Assembly (NCBI GenBank): GCA_020060765.1
Contig: JAGUZQ010000121.1
Coordinates: 1 to 64,000 of the forward strand
Origin: Planctomycetota bacterium
GTDB taxonomy: Bacteria; Planctomycetota; SZUA-567
Length of the DNA: 64,000 bases
Direction of reading: 5' to 3'
Positions 16,424 to 26,500 of this stretch are shown in pieces. Numbering within the stretch: position 1 is the first letter of the stretch; each line of letters begins with the position of its first letter. Position numbers and translations under genes: made by a program. The notes below the pieces were generated by a model, which had not been told where the DNA came from, ran no database searches, and saw nothing but the letters and a program-made list of their open reading frames with translations.

Positions 16424-18759
16424 TTGCCGGTATAATATTCGCCCCGGTCGTAGCGCGCCCAGAACTCGGCGGCGGTCTGGTTTTTTTCCGTAGTATCCTT
16501 GCCAATTATTTTTAGTGTCGGCATTTTCCGCAGCACGTCCATACCTCGCACAATTTTTTCCGGGGAAAAGAACAGCGTTTCCAGCGGGCATTTCGCCAGC
16601 GGCGTCAGGTCGACGACCTCAGCGTCTTGTAGATATAAAACCTGTAGCGGCATCTCCGTCAGCGGACTCAGGTCGCCGATATTGCTGTAATTCAAAATGA
16701 GTTGTTGCAGTTGCAAGCCCCGCAAAAACGAATAGTCCGGAAATTTGGCGCCGACCAGCGATAGGCTGATCAGGGTAGGTTTTACCTTAGACAAAAAACC
16801 GCAGGCGATAAGATTGGGGCATTTGTTCAACCCCAACCGGGTGAGCTTTGTGTCTCCCAGGAACTCCAGGTCTTTTTCACACGCGCCGGAATCGGTCAGA
16901 TAAAACATCAGCAGCGGCATTTCCCGCAGCGGCTCGAAGTTTTTGGCCGTCGCTCCCTGCAATAAAAAATACTTCAGCGGCAGGCCGCGCAAAGACTCCA
17001 GGTTTTCAATCTCTGCGCCGCTCAGGGAAACATAGGAAAACTGGTTGCCCGTCAGGGTAAGGACGCCGTTTTTCTGATAGCCGGGATTGAACCGCGCGAT
17101 TTTTTCGTGCAGCTCCTCTGGAGTAACGGGGATGATTTTGCAAAAGTCCGGTTCTACCACCAGGCAGAAATTCCCGATAAAGACATAGTGTGTGATTTCC
17201 TTTTTCGCCAGAGACATCTCCAGGTTGTTTTTCAGGAATTTCTTGCCCGTTTCGTTTAGCGAAGCCGTGCTGCCGACGCTGACAATCACAGGTTCTGACT
17301 GCTCTTCCCGCGCGTAATAAGCCATCCCCCAGTTTAGCTTTCCCAATTCGCGCAGGATGGAAAATTTCCCGAGATTTGGCAGAGGCTTGCCGATCGCGGC
17401 GGCGTAAAGCTCGTGCTCAGGAAATTCCGTCGGTGCCTGGATTGGCGCAGGCGCGGGAATCTCGATGTCCTTTTTGCCACGGCCATAAATAAACAGACCG
17501 CCCAGCAGCACCAGCCCCAGCGTCACCGCTATGCCGACAGTCTTTATATCGGTATGCGACTTCGCGGAAAAATTGTCAATGCGCACGCTGGCGCTTTTCT
17601 TTTCGCCCGACCGGGCTGGCTGGCGGATGATTCTCTTCACGGAAGAGACTTTCCGATACACCTCCGGCTTCGGCGCTGATTCGAAAGCGAAAGTCCCTCC
17701 GCCCACCACCGCCAGGCTTTTGGTTTTGCCATCCTCGCCGAACGACCGGCGCGCCAGCAGCTTCGCGTTTTCCAGAGCCAGGTATTTTTTAATATCGCCT
17801 GTCATCTCGCTGATGGTGGCGTAGCGGCAGCCTATATCCCGCTGCATGGCGCAGCCGATAATTCCTTCCAGCGCAGGCGGAATGTTGGGAACCAGGCTGC
17901 GCACCGGCGCAGGGGGCCGACCTGAACTGATGGCGCTGATAATCTGGTAAACCGTGTCCTTGTCGGCATACGGCTTTTCGCCGGTCACGTATTCGTACAG
18001 CGACGCGCCCAGCGAGTAGACGTCGGTACGCTGGCCGACGTTTTTAGTCGAAGCGACCTGCTCGGGAGAAGTGTAATAAGGCGAACCGAGGAAAGTGTGC
18101 GTCATCGTCAGCTTGAGATCGCTGTCGAGGTTCTTCGCCAGGCCCAGGTCGGTAATACGGGTGCGGAATTTGCCCGGCTTCACTTCGCAGGTAATCATGT
18201 TATCCGGCTTGACGTCGCGGTGGATCAAGCCGTTATCGTGCAGGTATTTCAGCCCAGCCCCGGCTTGCAGAATGGTTTCCAGCTTTTGTGCAAGGGTGAA
18301 CTTCTCCTTGATCTCCTCCGGCTCCACCAGATTTTCCAGCAGTTCCATGGCGTAATACGGGTGCTCCTCATGCACCCCGCCGCCGTAGACCTTTACCACG
18401 TTGTCGTGGTTGAGGCAGAGCAGATTTTTCCATTCGCCCTCGAACCGCTCCGGCTCGATTTCCCCAATCGCGACCTTGAGCGCCACCCGTCGGCCAGGAG
18501 TGGGGATGTTCTGCGCCTGGAGAATCTCCCGCATCATGGAAAGATCAAGGTGCTTGCGCGATTTCAGTTCCTGCGCCAGCTCCTCCGCGCGAAACCGGCG
18601 AATGGTGTGGCTTTTGCCCTCGACCTGGGTGTAGGCGTAGAGCGTGGTATAATCGAATTTATCAAGATCGACCTCGGCCAGATGCACCGCCGCCATGCCG
18701 CCCTTGCCGATCCGCTGGAGCAGCGTGTAAACACCATCGATGACGGCGTTTTCTTTCAT
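16420..18759 (-). CDS. Receptor-like Ser/Thr protein kinase with C-terminal LRRs
   Basis: 779 aa; ATG at 18759 preferred (GGGGA six bases upstream). The cytoplasmic kinase domain spans about 10-330: glycine loop IGKGGMAAV (17-25), Lys95 in VALKV, HRDVKPDN (180-187) and DLG (204-206), so probably active. About 60 residues are inserted between the glycine loop and the ATP Lys (31-90), which is unusual. A membrane helix (about 408-425) follows a basic juxtamembrane region. The extracytoplasmic part has a segment resembling a worn kinase N-lobe (about 464-545) and then degenerate leucine-rich repeats (about 575-760). Likely a transmembrane sensor kinase. Overlaps the convergent gene by 4 bp. Confidence 0.82.
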   Translation of the reverse strand: MKENAVIDGVYTLLQRIGKGGMAAVHLAEVDLDKFDYTTLYAYTQVEGKSHTIRRFRAEELAQELKSRKHLDLSMMREILQAQNIPTPGRRVALKVAIGEIEPERFEGEWKNLLCLNHDNVVKVYGGGVHEEHPYYAMELLENLVEPEEIKEKFTLAQKLETILQAGAGLKYLHDNGLIHRDVKPDNMITCEVKPGKFRTRITDLGLAKNLDSDLKLTMTHTFLGSPYYTSPEQVASTKNVGQRTDVYSLGASLYEYVTGEKPYADKDTVYQIISAISSGRPPAPVRSLVPNIPPALEGIIGCAMQRDIGCRYATISEMTGDIKKYLALENAKLLARRSFGEDGKTKSLAVVGGGTFAFESAPKPEVYRKVSSVKRIIRQPARSGEKKSASVRIDNFSAKSHTDIKTVGIAVTLGLVLLGGLFIYGRGKKDIEIPAPAPIQAPTEFPEHELYAAAIGKPLPNLGKFSILRELGKLNWGMAYYAREEQSEPVIVSVGSTASLNETGKKFLKNNLEMSLAKKEITHYVFIGNFCLVVEPDFCKIIPVTPEELHEKIARFNPGYQKNGVLTLTGNQFSYVSLSGAEIENLESLRGLPLKYFLLQGATAKNFEPLREMPLLMFYLTDSGACEKDLEFLGDTKLTRLGLNKCPNLIACGFLSKVKPTLISLSLVGAKFPDYSFLRGLQLQQLILNYSNIGDLSPLTEMPLQVLYLQDAEVVDLTPLAKCPLETLFFSPEKIVRGMDVLRKMPTLKIIGKDTTEKNQTAAEFWARYDRGEYYTGN

Positions 18760-18858
18760 GGCGAATCCCCAGCCTGTCGGCAAAAACTGATATCACAATC
18801 TATCAAGTTTATACTTGGGGTGGCGTCTGTCAAGGAGTGTTGCTGATTATGCGAAAAG

Positions 18859-19740
18859 TCAGGTTTCCAACAATCCGGACAATTGCCGCAAATCGGTAAT
18901 CACGGCGTCAGGAAGACAGTTTCCGCATCTGGCGTCGCCGGGGCGCAAGCGCAGGCTACGCGCGTCGCCGGCGAACAACACGGCGCGGCAACCCGCCATT
19001 TTAGCGGTATAAATATCGTTCAGGCAGTCATTGCCAATATAGACAATTTGTTCCTGAGAGATGTTTTGCGCACGCAAACGCTTTATGATATTTCCAAACA
19101 TTTGCGCAGATGGCTTGGCGCGGCGTAGGTGATAACTCCAGACACAAAGCTCAGGCGTGAAACCGGTTTCCTCCAGCGTCTTTCCCAGCAAGGCCTGAAA
19201 CAGCAGCGGGGTACAGAACTGGGCGTTGCTGACAATCCCCAGCGGAATTTTGCGCTCGCGCATTTCTGCCAGCAGTTCCTCCGCTCCCGGCATCGGCCAC
19301 ACCGGATTGACTCGGCACTCATATTCTATCGCCAGTCTTTCCAGTATAGCCTGATCAAATTTTTGCGTAGCGGGAAAACCCGACAACGCGCGCGCCCAGA
19401 TTTCACGGATGTCTACTTCGGGAAAATCGACTCCCTCTTGTTTCAGCCGCGCGTGTTCCAGTTTTATTTCGGAGCGCAATCGTTCAATTCCGCTTTTCCC
19501 CATGCCGGTCAGATCGCCGGTGACACCACACGCCGCCAGAGCCGAGGAAAGTGCGGCGGAATTGTCCACGTTCTGCCCCAGGCTGATGTCGCCGGAACCG
19601 CTGATGAAGAGGGTACCATAAATATCGAACAGCACGGCGCGGACATTGTCCAGTTTAATCAGTTTCTCCGGATAATTGGTCGGGCGCGGTTCCAGCGGCT
19701 GGGACAATTGTCGGACAGTATCGATCAGTTCGGGGTTCAT
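18859..19740 (-). CDS. HAD-superfamily hydrolase, putative sugar-phosphate phosphatase
   Basis: 293 aa, GAGG before the ATG. HAD motifs: I VLFDIYGTLF (about 35-44), II GIVSNA, III Lys in RRAKPS, IV YIGNDCLNDIYTAKMAG. The second Asp of motif I is Tyr (DIYGT), as in several HAD-IA enzymes. A Cys-containing tail is present. It starts one base after the GT4 gene and follows the GpgS-like gene in the same operon. By analogy with the Petrotoga mannosylglucosylglycerate pathway (GpgS, MggA, MggB) it may remove the phosphate from a glycosyl-3-phosphoglycerate; that role is inferred from context. Confidence 0.75.
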   Translation of the reverse strand: MNPELIDTVRQLSQPLEPRPTNYPEKLIKLDNVRAVLFDIYGTLFISGSGDISLGQNVDNSAALSSALAACGVTGDLTGMGKSGIERLRSEIKLEHARLKQEGVDFPEVDIREIWARALSGFPATQKFDQAILERLAIEYECRVNPVWPMPGAEELLAEMRERKIPLGIVSNAQFCTPLLFQALLGKTLEETGFTPELCVWSYHLRRAKPSAQMFGNIIKRLRAQNISQEQIVYIGNDCLNDIYTAKMAGCRAVLFAGDARSLRLRPGDARCGNCLPDAVITDLRQLSGLLET

Positions 19741-19741
19741 G

Positions 19742-21184
19742 TCACGTCCTCAGCAGGCAGAACCGCGACGGCGAGATAAATTGTTCCAGCAGTTTTTCCG
19801 CGTCCAGCGGCGCGCACTTTTCTGCCGGGGAGGCAGCGACATTTTCGTAAAGCTGTTTCAGTCTGCGTCCGTAATTCCGCAAGCCGAATTTTTCGGTAAT
19901 CAGTTTTCTGTTTTCCGAAACATCTATCGCGCCGCTCTGCAAAAACGGCGGAGAACTTTCCGGCAAATCATTTTTATTCTCCGCCGCCGCCCGGATTGCC
20001 TTTCGCTGCAAGTCCTCGTCCAGCCGCCCGAACTCGGCCATCCCGTTTCTGATCGCCGCGCCGCAAGCCGCCGCGAAATCATCTTCAGTCATTTCGCGCC
20101 CATAGGAATTCATTGACGCTGCCAAGCCAGTCCGGATTTTTTCCCGTAACTCGTTTTCGCCCGCCCACGCAAGCGGCACGTAAAGCAAATCGTAAAGCGA
20201 ATTCAGATTCACTCCCGCCTGCTCGAATTCGCCGGTGATTTCCGGCAGTTTCCTTCCCAGCAGCGGCCTGCCCGCCAGAAACGGTTCAAGAAAAGCCAGG
20301 CCAAAACCCTCGGCCACGCTGGTAGTGACACAAGCGTACGCCGACGCGAGCAGCGCGGAAAAGGAACAGGAAAAATTTTTGCCGAAATCAAATGCAACCG
20401 GCAGGCGCAGTTCCTGCGCAAAATTCACCCACGCGTCGTAAACTGGTTTCGCCTGCGGATTCTGCGGCGCGAGAGTGAGGGCGTAAGTTTCGTCGTCATC
20501 TGCCAGCGCCGCCCAGAACAGAAATTCGCCCACGTTTTTCCGCCTGATGGCGCGGGTAGGATAGACGAAAGTCTTTTTTTCGTGAACGGGAATCTCTTCC
20601 CGCGGCGGTTGAAAACACACGGCGTTAGGCAACGCGTGCAAATTATTATCCCGCATTCCCGCGTCAGCGAAAAAGCCGAAATCGCGGCCATTGATTACAG
20701 CATAATGCACGTTGTCAGCCTGCGGATAAAGACGCTCTCCCAGTTTACGCGCGTCGCCTTCGCCCAGTTTTTCCAGCAACCGCGCGTAATTTGCCGGACG
20801 CCCGTCTTCGGGAAAATCGTGAATCTGCAGCAGCAACCGCGCGCCTTTTTCCGCCAGCAGGAAAACCATTTCCGGCAGGCGCAGATTTTTTCCCAGCGAG
20901 TAATTGTGAAAATGCCAGACATCAGGCGCGCCGCCCAAGGCTTCAGCCGCCGTCATTTCCATCTCGCGCAGAATTTCCGCCGCCGCGCGCTGCGAACACT
21001 CCTCGCTGTATTGCAGTTCGGGAATAACCTGGAAGGAAAACGCTACCGGCTCCTGCGGCGCTTCGCCGGTCAGAACAACCGTTTTCGTGTCGCTCCCGGC
21101 CAAGGCGTCCAGCGCGTGCTCAATCACCCGCGTCACGCCTCCCGGTCGCAGATGATAATGAACTATGGCGATTTTCAGCGTCAT
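19742..21184 (-). CDS. GT4-type glycosyltransferase
   Basis: 480 aa. The N-terminal Rossmann domain begins KIAIVHYHLRPGGVTRVIEH, with the GGVTR donor/acceptor loop of GT4 enzymes. The C-terminal domain carries SVAEGFGLAFLEPFLAGRPL, the E(x7)E motif that binds the nucleotide sugar. The ATG overlaps the stop of the GpgS-like gene (ATGA), so the two are translationally coupled. By comparison with the GpgS-MggA-MggB route it could add a second sugar to glucosyl-3-phosphoglycerate, but the sugar and acceptor are not visible in the sequence. The C-terminal about 90 residues are less typical. Confidence 0.75.
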   Translation of the reverse strand: MTLKIAIVHYHLRPGGVTRVIEHALDALAGSDTKTVVLTGEAPQEPVAFSFQVIPELQYSEECSQRAAAEILREMEMTAAEALGGAPDVWHFHNYSLGKNLRLPEMVFLLAEKGARLLLQIHDFPEDGRPANYARLLEKLGEGDARKLGERLYPQADNVHYAVINGRDFGFFADAGMRDNNLHALPNAVCFQPPREEIPVHEKKTFVYPTRAIRRKNVGEFLFWAALADDDETYALTLAPQNPQAKPVYDAWVNFAQELRLPVAFDFGKNFSCSFSALLASAYACVTTSVAEGFGLAFLEPFLAGRPLLGRKLPEITGEFEQAGVNLNSLYDLLYVPLAWAGENELREKIRTGLAASMNSYGREMTEDDFAAACGAAIRNGMAEFGRLDEDLQRKAIRAAAENKNDLPESSPPFLQSGAIDVSENRKLITEKFGLRNYGRRLKQLYENVAASPAEKCAPLDAEKLLEQFISPSRFCLLRT

Positions 21185-22170
21185 TGCGAAATACCGAATT
21201 TCTCGCGATAGGCGGGAATACTCAGCATGGGCGGGCGCTCCTCCTCCACCAGATGATGCTCGACCATTTCATGCGCCTTTTCCTTGGCCTGAAACTGGTA
21301 GAGGATTTTCCCCAGCTCCGGCAGGTCGTGCAGGCGGTCATATTGCTGCAGACGCGAGAGAAAAGTCTGCAGAATACCGAAAGACATTTTCGCCAGGTCG
21401 CGCGTCGCCTGGTTTCGGTGCACTCGCTGGTCGAGATCGGTTTGGGCGAAGGCGGCCATGCCGTATTTATGGTACACGTCGATAATATGGGAAGTCTCCA
21501 CCCCGTAACCGATGGGAAAGGGAATCTCCTGCAACACTTCCCGCCGCACCGCATACTCGCCCGACAGCGGCTGCATGATCGCGGCCAGGTCGGGATAAAA
21601 CAGGCTGAACAAAGGCCGGATCAGAATCTCGGTCACGCGCCCGCCACCGGTAGGGCGCAGTCCTTGCGAAAATGCCAGCGGCCTATCGTAAAATGCCTTG
21701 ACGTATTTTATTTCCTGGCGATAAATCAGCGGCGCGACCAGCCCGTAGACAAAGCGCGGATGAATGTTTTTAATGTCGGCGTCGATGTAGACGATGATAT
21801 CGCCGGAAAGCTGGTAAATCGCCTTCCACAGATTTTCTCCCTTGCCTTTGCGCGCACCCTGCTCCGGCAGGATGTCGGCGGAAAGATAGGTGTCGGCGCC
21901 GAACGCGGAGGCCACTTCCAGCGTCCTGTCAGTCGAGCCGGAATCAATCACCGCGATCTCGTCCAACAGCGGATAACGAGTCATCAACTCTGACCGGAAC
22001 AGGACGATTTCCTTGCCGATGGTTTTTTCCTCGTTGAGAGTGGGAATGCAGAGGGAGATTTTCAGCCCCTGCTTTTCCTTCTCCCGCACCATCGCCATGA
22101 TGTCCCAGAAGGCGGAGTGGTGATACGTGTTTTTCTTCAGCCAGTCTTCAGTGCTCATCGCAATATCCAT
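21181..22170 (-). CDS. Glucosyl-3-phosphoglycerate synthase-like GT (GT81 type)
   Basis: 329 aa. GT-A fold with ISLCIPTLNEEKTIGKEI (about 38-55), DSGSTDRT, and the metal-binding DADIKNIHPRF typical of GpgS/GT81 enzymes. An FYDRPL motif and the conserved GGGRVTEI/PLSGEYA blocks follow. GpgS makes glucosyl-3-phosphoglycerate from NDP-glucose and 3-phosphoglycerate, the first step to the compatible solute glucosylglycerate. The start overlaps the M20-like gene by 23 bp; a second ATG at codon 5 is possible. Coupled to GT4 and HAD genes downstream. Confidence 0.8.
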   Translation of the reverse strand: MDIAMSTEDWLKKNTYHHSAFWDIMAMVREKEKQGLKISLCIPTLNEEKTIGKEIVLFRSELMTRYPLLDEIAVIDSGSTDRTLEVASAFGADTYLSADILPEQGARKGKGENLWKAIYQLSGDIIVYIDADIKNIHPRFVYGLVAPLIYRQEIKYVKAFYDRPLAFSQGLRPTGGGRVTEILIRPLFSLFYPDLAAIMQPLSGEYAVRREVLQEIPFPIGYGVETSHIIDVYHKYGMAAFAQTDLDQRVHRNQATRDLAKMSFGILQTFLSRLQQYDRLHDLPELGKILYQFQAKEKAHEMVEHHLVEEERPPMLSIPAYREKFGISQ

Positions 22171-23320
22171 TGTCCAGCGCCAGAATGATGCCCAGCAGTT
22201 GCGCGATACCGGTGAAAATATGGTCGATCCGCAGGCTTTCGCCTTCCTCCGCGAGGTGGTCGCCGGAAGTCATGCCTACCGTTACGGCGGGAATTCCCGC
22301 GTCGATAAAAGCCACCAGCTCGGAAGTGCTGGGCGACAGGCGCGCGGTGATTTTCAGCTTGCGCAACACGTCGCGCGCGTTCTGCACCAGCGGGTGGTTG
22401 AACGGCAGCCCGCCGGGCTTGCGCATCGAAACTACTTTCAGCGTCACGTCCGCCTTGGTGGTGGAGGAAACCTCCGCCGCGATATCGCTGATCTGCCGCT
22501 TGATATTCGTCACCATTTCCGCCGCGTCGCTGCGGATCTCGAACCGCAGGACGCCGTTAGTGGCGATCACGTTGAAGGAATTGCCCGCCTTGACCGACCC
22601 GAGCACAATCGACGTGCGCGGTCGCCGCGGCAGGGGGATTTCGGAAATGCGGTTAATCACTTCGTTAATGGTCTGAACGGCGCCTACCGCCCCGAAGCGC
22701 GTCCAGTCGTATTCCTCCGGCACCTCGCAGCGGATTTCCCCGCGCAACATACCGATAGAAGAATAGCTCAACCTCCCCAGTTGCACCCCCTCCACGCAGA
22801 TTCCGGCGGAGATGGGCAGGCCGGTGTTTTTGAGAAAAAATCGTACCCCCGCCAGATTGCCTTCGCCCAGACTGCGCGCTCCGCCCATCAGCACGAGATT
22901 TGACTTGAGCGTGATGCCCAGTCTTTCCAATAGAGTCGGCAAAGTGGCCAGCACCGCCAGCCCCAGGGCGTTGTCGCCGATGCCGGGGCCGCGTACGATG
23001 TTGGGCTGAATATCGAGGGAGTGGTCAACAGTTTCGGGAAAGAGAGTGTCTGTATGCGCCACCAGGAGGATATTCTTTTCCCCCTCTTTTCCGGGCAGCA
23101 CTCCGAAACCGTTGCCCGCCTCGTCGGAGGAGCAGTTCTGCAGGCCGCACATGGTGAAGCGATCCAGCAGCATCCGGACGCGCTTTTCCTCGGCGAAAGT
23201 CGGCGAGGGAATTTCGCCGATCAGCACCAGGTTAGCCAGCAGGATTTCGCTCAGTTCCCTGGCTTCCCTGCGGAACTGCGAAAGCTGGCGCAATATGTCG
23301 TGCATCTTGGCGTACTGCAT
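22148..23320 (-). CDS. M20-family metallopeptidase-like protein
   Basis: 390 aa. Peptidase M20 landmarks: HTDTLFP (first metal His and Asp, about 109-115), GIGDNALGLAVL (bridging Asp, about 132-143), and the late SGDHLAEEGE. The catalytic Glu-Glu dipeptide of the family appears as RSLGEG, so the general base is not clearly placed and activity is uncertain. A dimerisation domain lies at about 185-300. First gene of the operon leading into the solute-like cassette; a promoter lies 113-140 bp upstream. The link between a peptidase and solute synthesis is unexplained. Confidence 0.75.
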   Translation of the reverse strand: MQYAKMHDILRQLSQFRREARELSEILLANLVLIGEIPSPTFAEEKRVRMLLDRFTMCGLQNCSSDEAGNGFGVLPGKEGEKNILLVAHTDTLFPETVDHSLDIQPNIVRGPGIGDNALGLAVLATLPTLLERLGITLKSNLVLMGGARSLGEGNLAGVRFFLKNTGLPISAGICVEGVQLGRLSYSSIGMLRGEIRCEVPEEYDWTRFGAVGAVQTINEVINRISEIPLPRRPRTSIVLGSVKAGNSFNVIATNGVLRFEIRSDAAEMVTNIKRQISDIAAEVSSTTKADVTLKVVSMRKPGGLPFNHPLVQNARDVLRKLKITARLSPSTSELVAFIDAGIPAVTVGMTSGDHLAEEGESLRIDHIFTGIAQLLGIILALDNGYCDEH

Positions 23321-23432
23321 TCAGACATCCTGTCAACCGGAAAACACGGCTGCTGGCGGCGGCGGAAATTTTCTGAAGAAGTCGCCACGAACATTCGGCA
23401 GCAATGATAAGAAACCACTCAGAGGTAAAGTA

Positions 23433-23460
23433 ATTATAGCAGATTTTCGCCGCCTGCAAA
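23433..23460 (-). promoter_or_regulatory. Sigma-70 type promoter for the M20/GT operon
   Basis: On the minus strand a perfect TATAAT occupies 23433-23438 and TTTGCA 23455-23460, with a 16-bp spacer. It faces the M20-GpgS-GT4-HAD operon and would give a leader of about 105 nt. The rest of 23321-23520 shows no gene. Confidence 0.6.
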
Positions 23461-23520
23461 ACGAAAATCACGCTAATTTCCGGCAAGAAAATTGTTACTG
23501 GAAGCCTGTAACCTGATCGA

Positions 23521-26500
23521 CTACAAATATTTCCGCAACTGATCCGCCAGCTCCTTCGGGTCGCACTTGGGCACGAAGCCATCTGCGCCGACTTCCCGCG
23601 CGCGCGAAATCATGGTGTCGTTGGTGATGGAACTGTGCAGGATCACCGGCAGCACCCGCAGTTGCGGATGGCGCTTGATGGCGGCAGTCAGGGTATAGCC
23701 GTCCAGCTGCGGCATTTCGATATCAGACAACACCAGATCCAGTTTAGTGAAAATGCTGGCACCAGCCGCCTGCGCCTCGGCCAGCATTTCATTGACAATG
23801 TTCATTGCCACCTGCCCGTTTTCGGCTTCCAGCACTTCCATTCCCGCCGCGTTCAGCACGGCGGCGGTCTGGCGGCGGATCAGCGCGGAATCCTCGGCCA
23901 GCAGGATCCGGTTGCCGGTCTTGCGCTGCTCCACTCCGGCGAGATCGGCTCCGATGTCGCCGTAGAGGGCAATGACTTTCTGAACGATCAGCTCGAAGTC
24001 CAACACGAAGGCGACGCTTTTTTCCTTTTGCGAATCCACCTTTTTCTCGCGCAGGCGGTCGAGGAAAATGCTGCCGATGATGTATTCGGTCTTGACCAGT
24101 TTTCCGCTTTCCGGCGGCGGCATGATATCGTTCCAGGAAACGTAAGCTACGCGGCTGACTTTGCTCACGAGGAAACCCACCGTGTGCCCGGCGAACTCGC
24201 AGACCATGACGATCTGCTCGTCCTGCTTGTCCGCCTTGCCTGGCGCTACCAGCCCCAGCAGTTCGGACAGGCGCAGAACCGGAATAGTATGATCCCGCAA
24301 CACTAATATTCCGACAAATCCAGATGGCGCTTTCGGCAAAGGCGTGAATTCCGCGATCGGCACGAATTCCCGCACCTTGAACGCGTTGATGGCAAAAGCA
24401 TGTTCGGTCGTCTGTCCGTTGACAGTGCAATTTACGGTGAAATCGATCATGCCCACCTGGTTGGAGCCGATCTGGACGGTTTCAATCTGCCGCTCGCTGG
24501 ACACCTGCCGCGCGCCTGCTTCCTGAAAGGCGCGCCCGCCCGCGACCGACACTCTTTTCAACAGCCGACCCGTGTCCACCATCAACGCCACGCTTCTGTC
24601 CGGCATCAGTACCGCCCCGGTCAGCGCCGGCACCTGTGCCAGCTTTCCCTCCAGCGGTCGGATCACCACCTGCCGCGTTTCCAGCACCTCGTCCACCAGC
24701 ACCGCGCACAGCAGGTCGCCGTCCTCCACCATGACCAATACGCCTTCGTGCACGGTCTTGGCTTTTCCCGGCAGACCCAGTTCCTGGTGCAGAGGCAACA
24801 CCGGCACCACCACCCCGCGAATCGTCACCACCATGCCTTTGCCGCTGATAGTATTGATCTGATCGGGGCGGACGAGAAAAGACTCCCGCACCTGCGACAC
24901 CGGCAACACCAGTACATTGCCGCCGGTTCGGACAAACAAGCCGTCGACAGCGGACAGCGCCACCGGCATCCGCATCATGAACCTGGTGCCGCGTCCGGGC
25001 TTGCTTTCAATTACGATTTTTCCCCTGAGCGAGTCCAGGCTCTCCTTGACCACGCTCATTCCCACCCCGCGCCCGGAAATGCCAGTGACGACGCTAGCGG
25101 TGCTGAATCCGGAAGAAAAAATCAGGTTCAGGATCTCGCGTTCCGTCATTTCCTGTTCCGGCTTGACCAGACCCAGCTCCACCGCTTTGTTCCTGATTCT
25201 CTCGTGGTTGATGCCCTGCCCGTCCTCCGACAGTTCGATCATCACGTCGGATTCGTTACGGGAGGCTTTCAGGATTACCATTCCCCGTTCTGGCTTGCCC
25301 AGTTGCCGCCGTTCGGCGGGAGACTCGATGCCGTGGTCGACGGCGTTGCGCGCCAGATGCACCATCGCGGCGGTCAGCCGCTCGATAATGATCCTGTCCA
25401 CCAGGGTCTTGGCGCCGATGATTTTTATGTCGACCTGCTTGCCCCGCGCGCGCGCCGCCTCCAGCATGGCGCGCTGCACCCGCTGGAACAGCGGCCGCAC
25501 CTGGGTCATGCGCAGATTGGCGGTCATGTCGTGCAGCGCACGGCTGGTTCTTTCCAGGGAGGAGATATCCTGGGCGATGGAGCGGATTTTCTTGATCTCG
25601 GGATTGTGCGCCAGATGGCTGCTGGCCAGCCCCACTTCGCCGACCAGTTCCAGCAGGCTGTCCAGATGGCGCACGTCGACGCTGATGGTTGACATCTGCC
25701 CGTTTTCGACCGGCCTTTCTCCCGAAGCTTCTTCCTCCGGTCTCTCCTCCTCGCTGGACACGGTTTCCACTTCCTCCGCGGCATCCTCGGCAATGGCGAA
25801 AAAATCCGCTGCCGGGTTTTCCGTTTCCGGTTTGGGAGCAACAGCCTCGCGCTGCGCCTTGGTCGCGGCGATGGCAAGTTTTTCCTGCAGTGACCTGATA
25901 GTTTCCTTGGTTGCGGTTTTTTCGTTTTTCAGCAACTGCCGACCGATATGGGTCAGTTGCTGCAACAGGTCTATCACTTCCTCCGTCAATTCCAGCTTGC
26001 CGTGGCGCGCATTTTCAATCGCGCTTTCCGCCCGGTGCCAGAATTCGTTCAGCTCCATCAGCCCCAGGATGCCGCACTCGCCCTTGAGGGTGTGGAATTC
26101 GCGAAACACTCCGCGCACGGTTTCCGGATCGCGTTCGCCGGGAGAAACCGAAAACAACACCTGCTCCAGCCCGTCCAGACGCTGCTCGATTTCCAGCATG
26201 AATTCCTCTTCGATTTCCGGTGCCGCCACAGCCTGCGATTCCTCCAGATCGCGCAGGAACAGGTCGGCGCGTGCTACTGTCTCCTTGCGGGTGGCGTCAT
26301 CGATTTCCTCTCCCCGCTCGGTCCGTTCGAGAATCGAAAACAGGCTGTGGATATGTTCGATCGCTTTTTCCGGATCCGGCACGGTCTTGTCGCAAAGCTG
26401 CTGCAGCAGGCGTGACATTTCCGCCGCCGCGTCGGCCGCCGCCGGCAATTTTTCCTTCGCGCATTCTTCCGCAATCGCCTGGGCGGATTGCGCCATCTCC

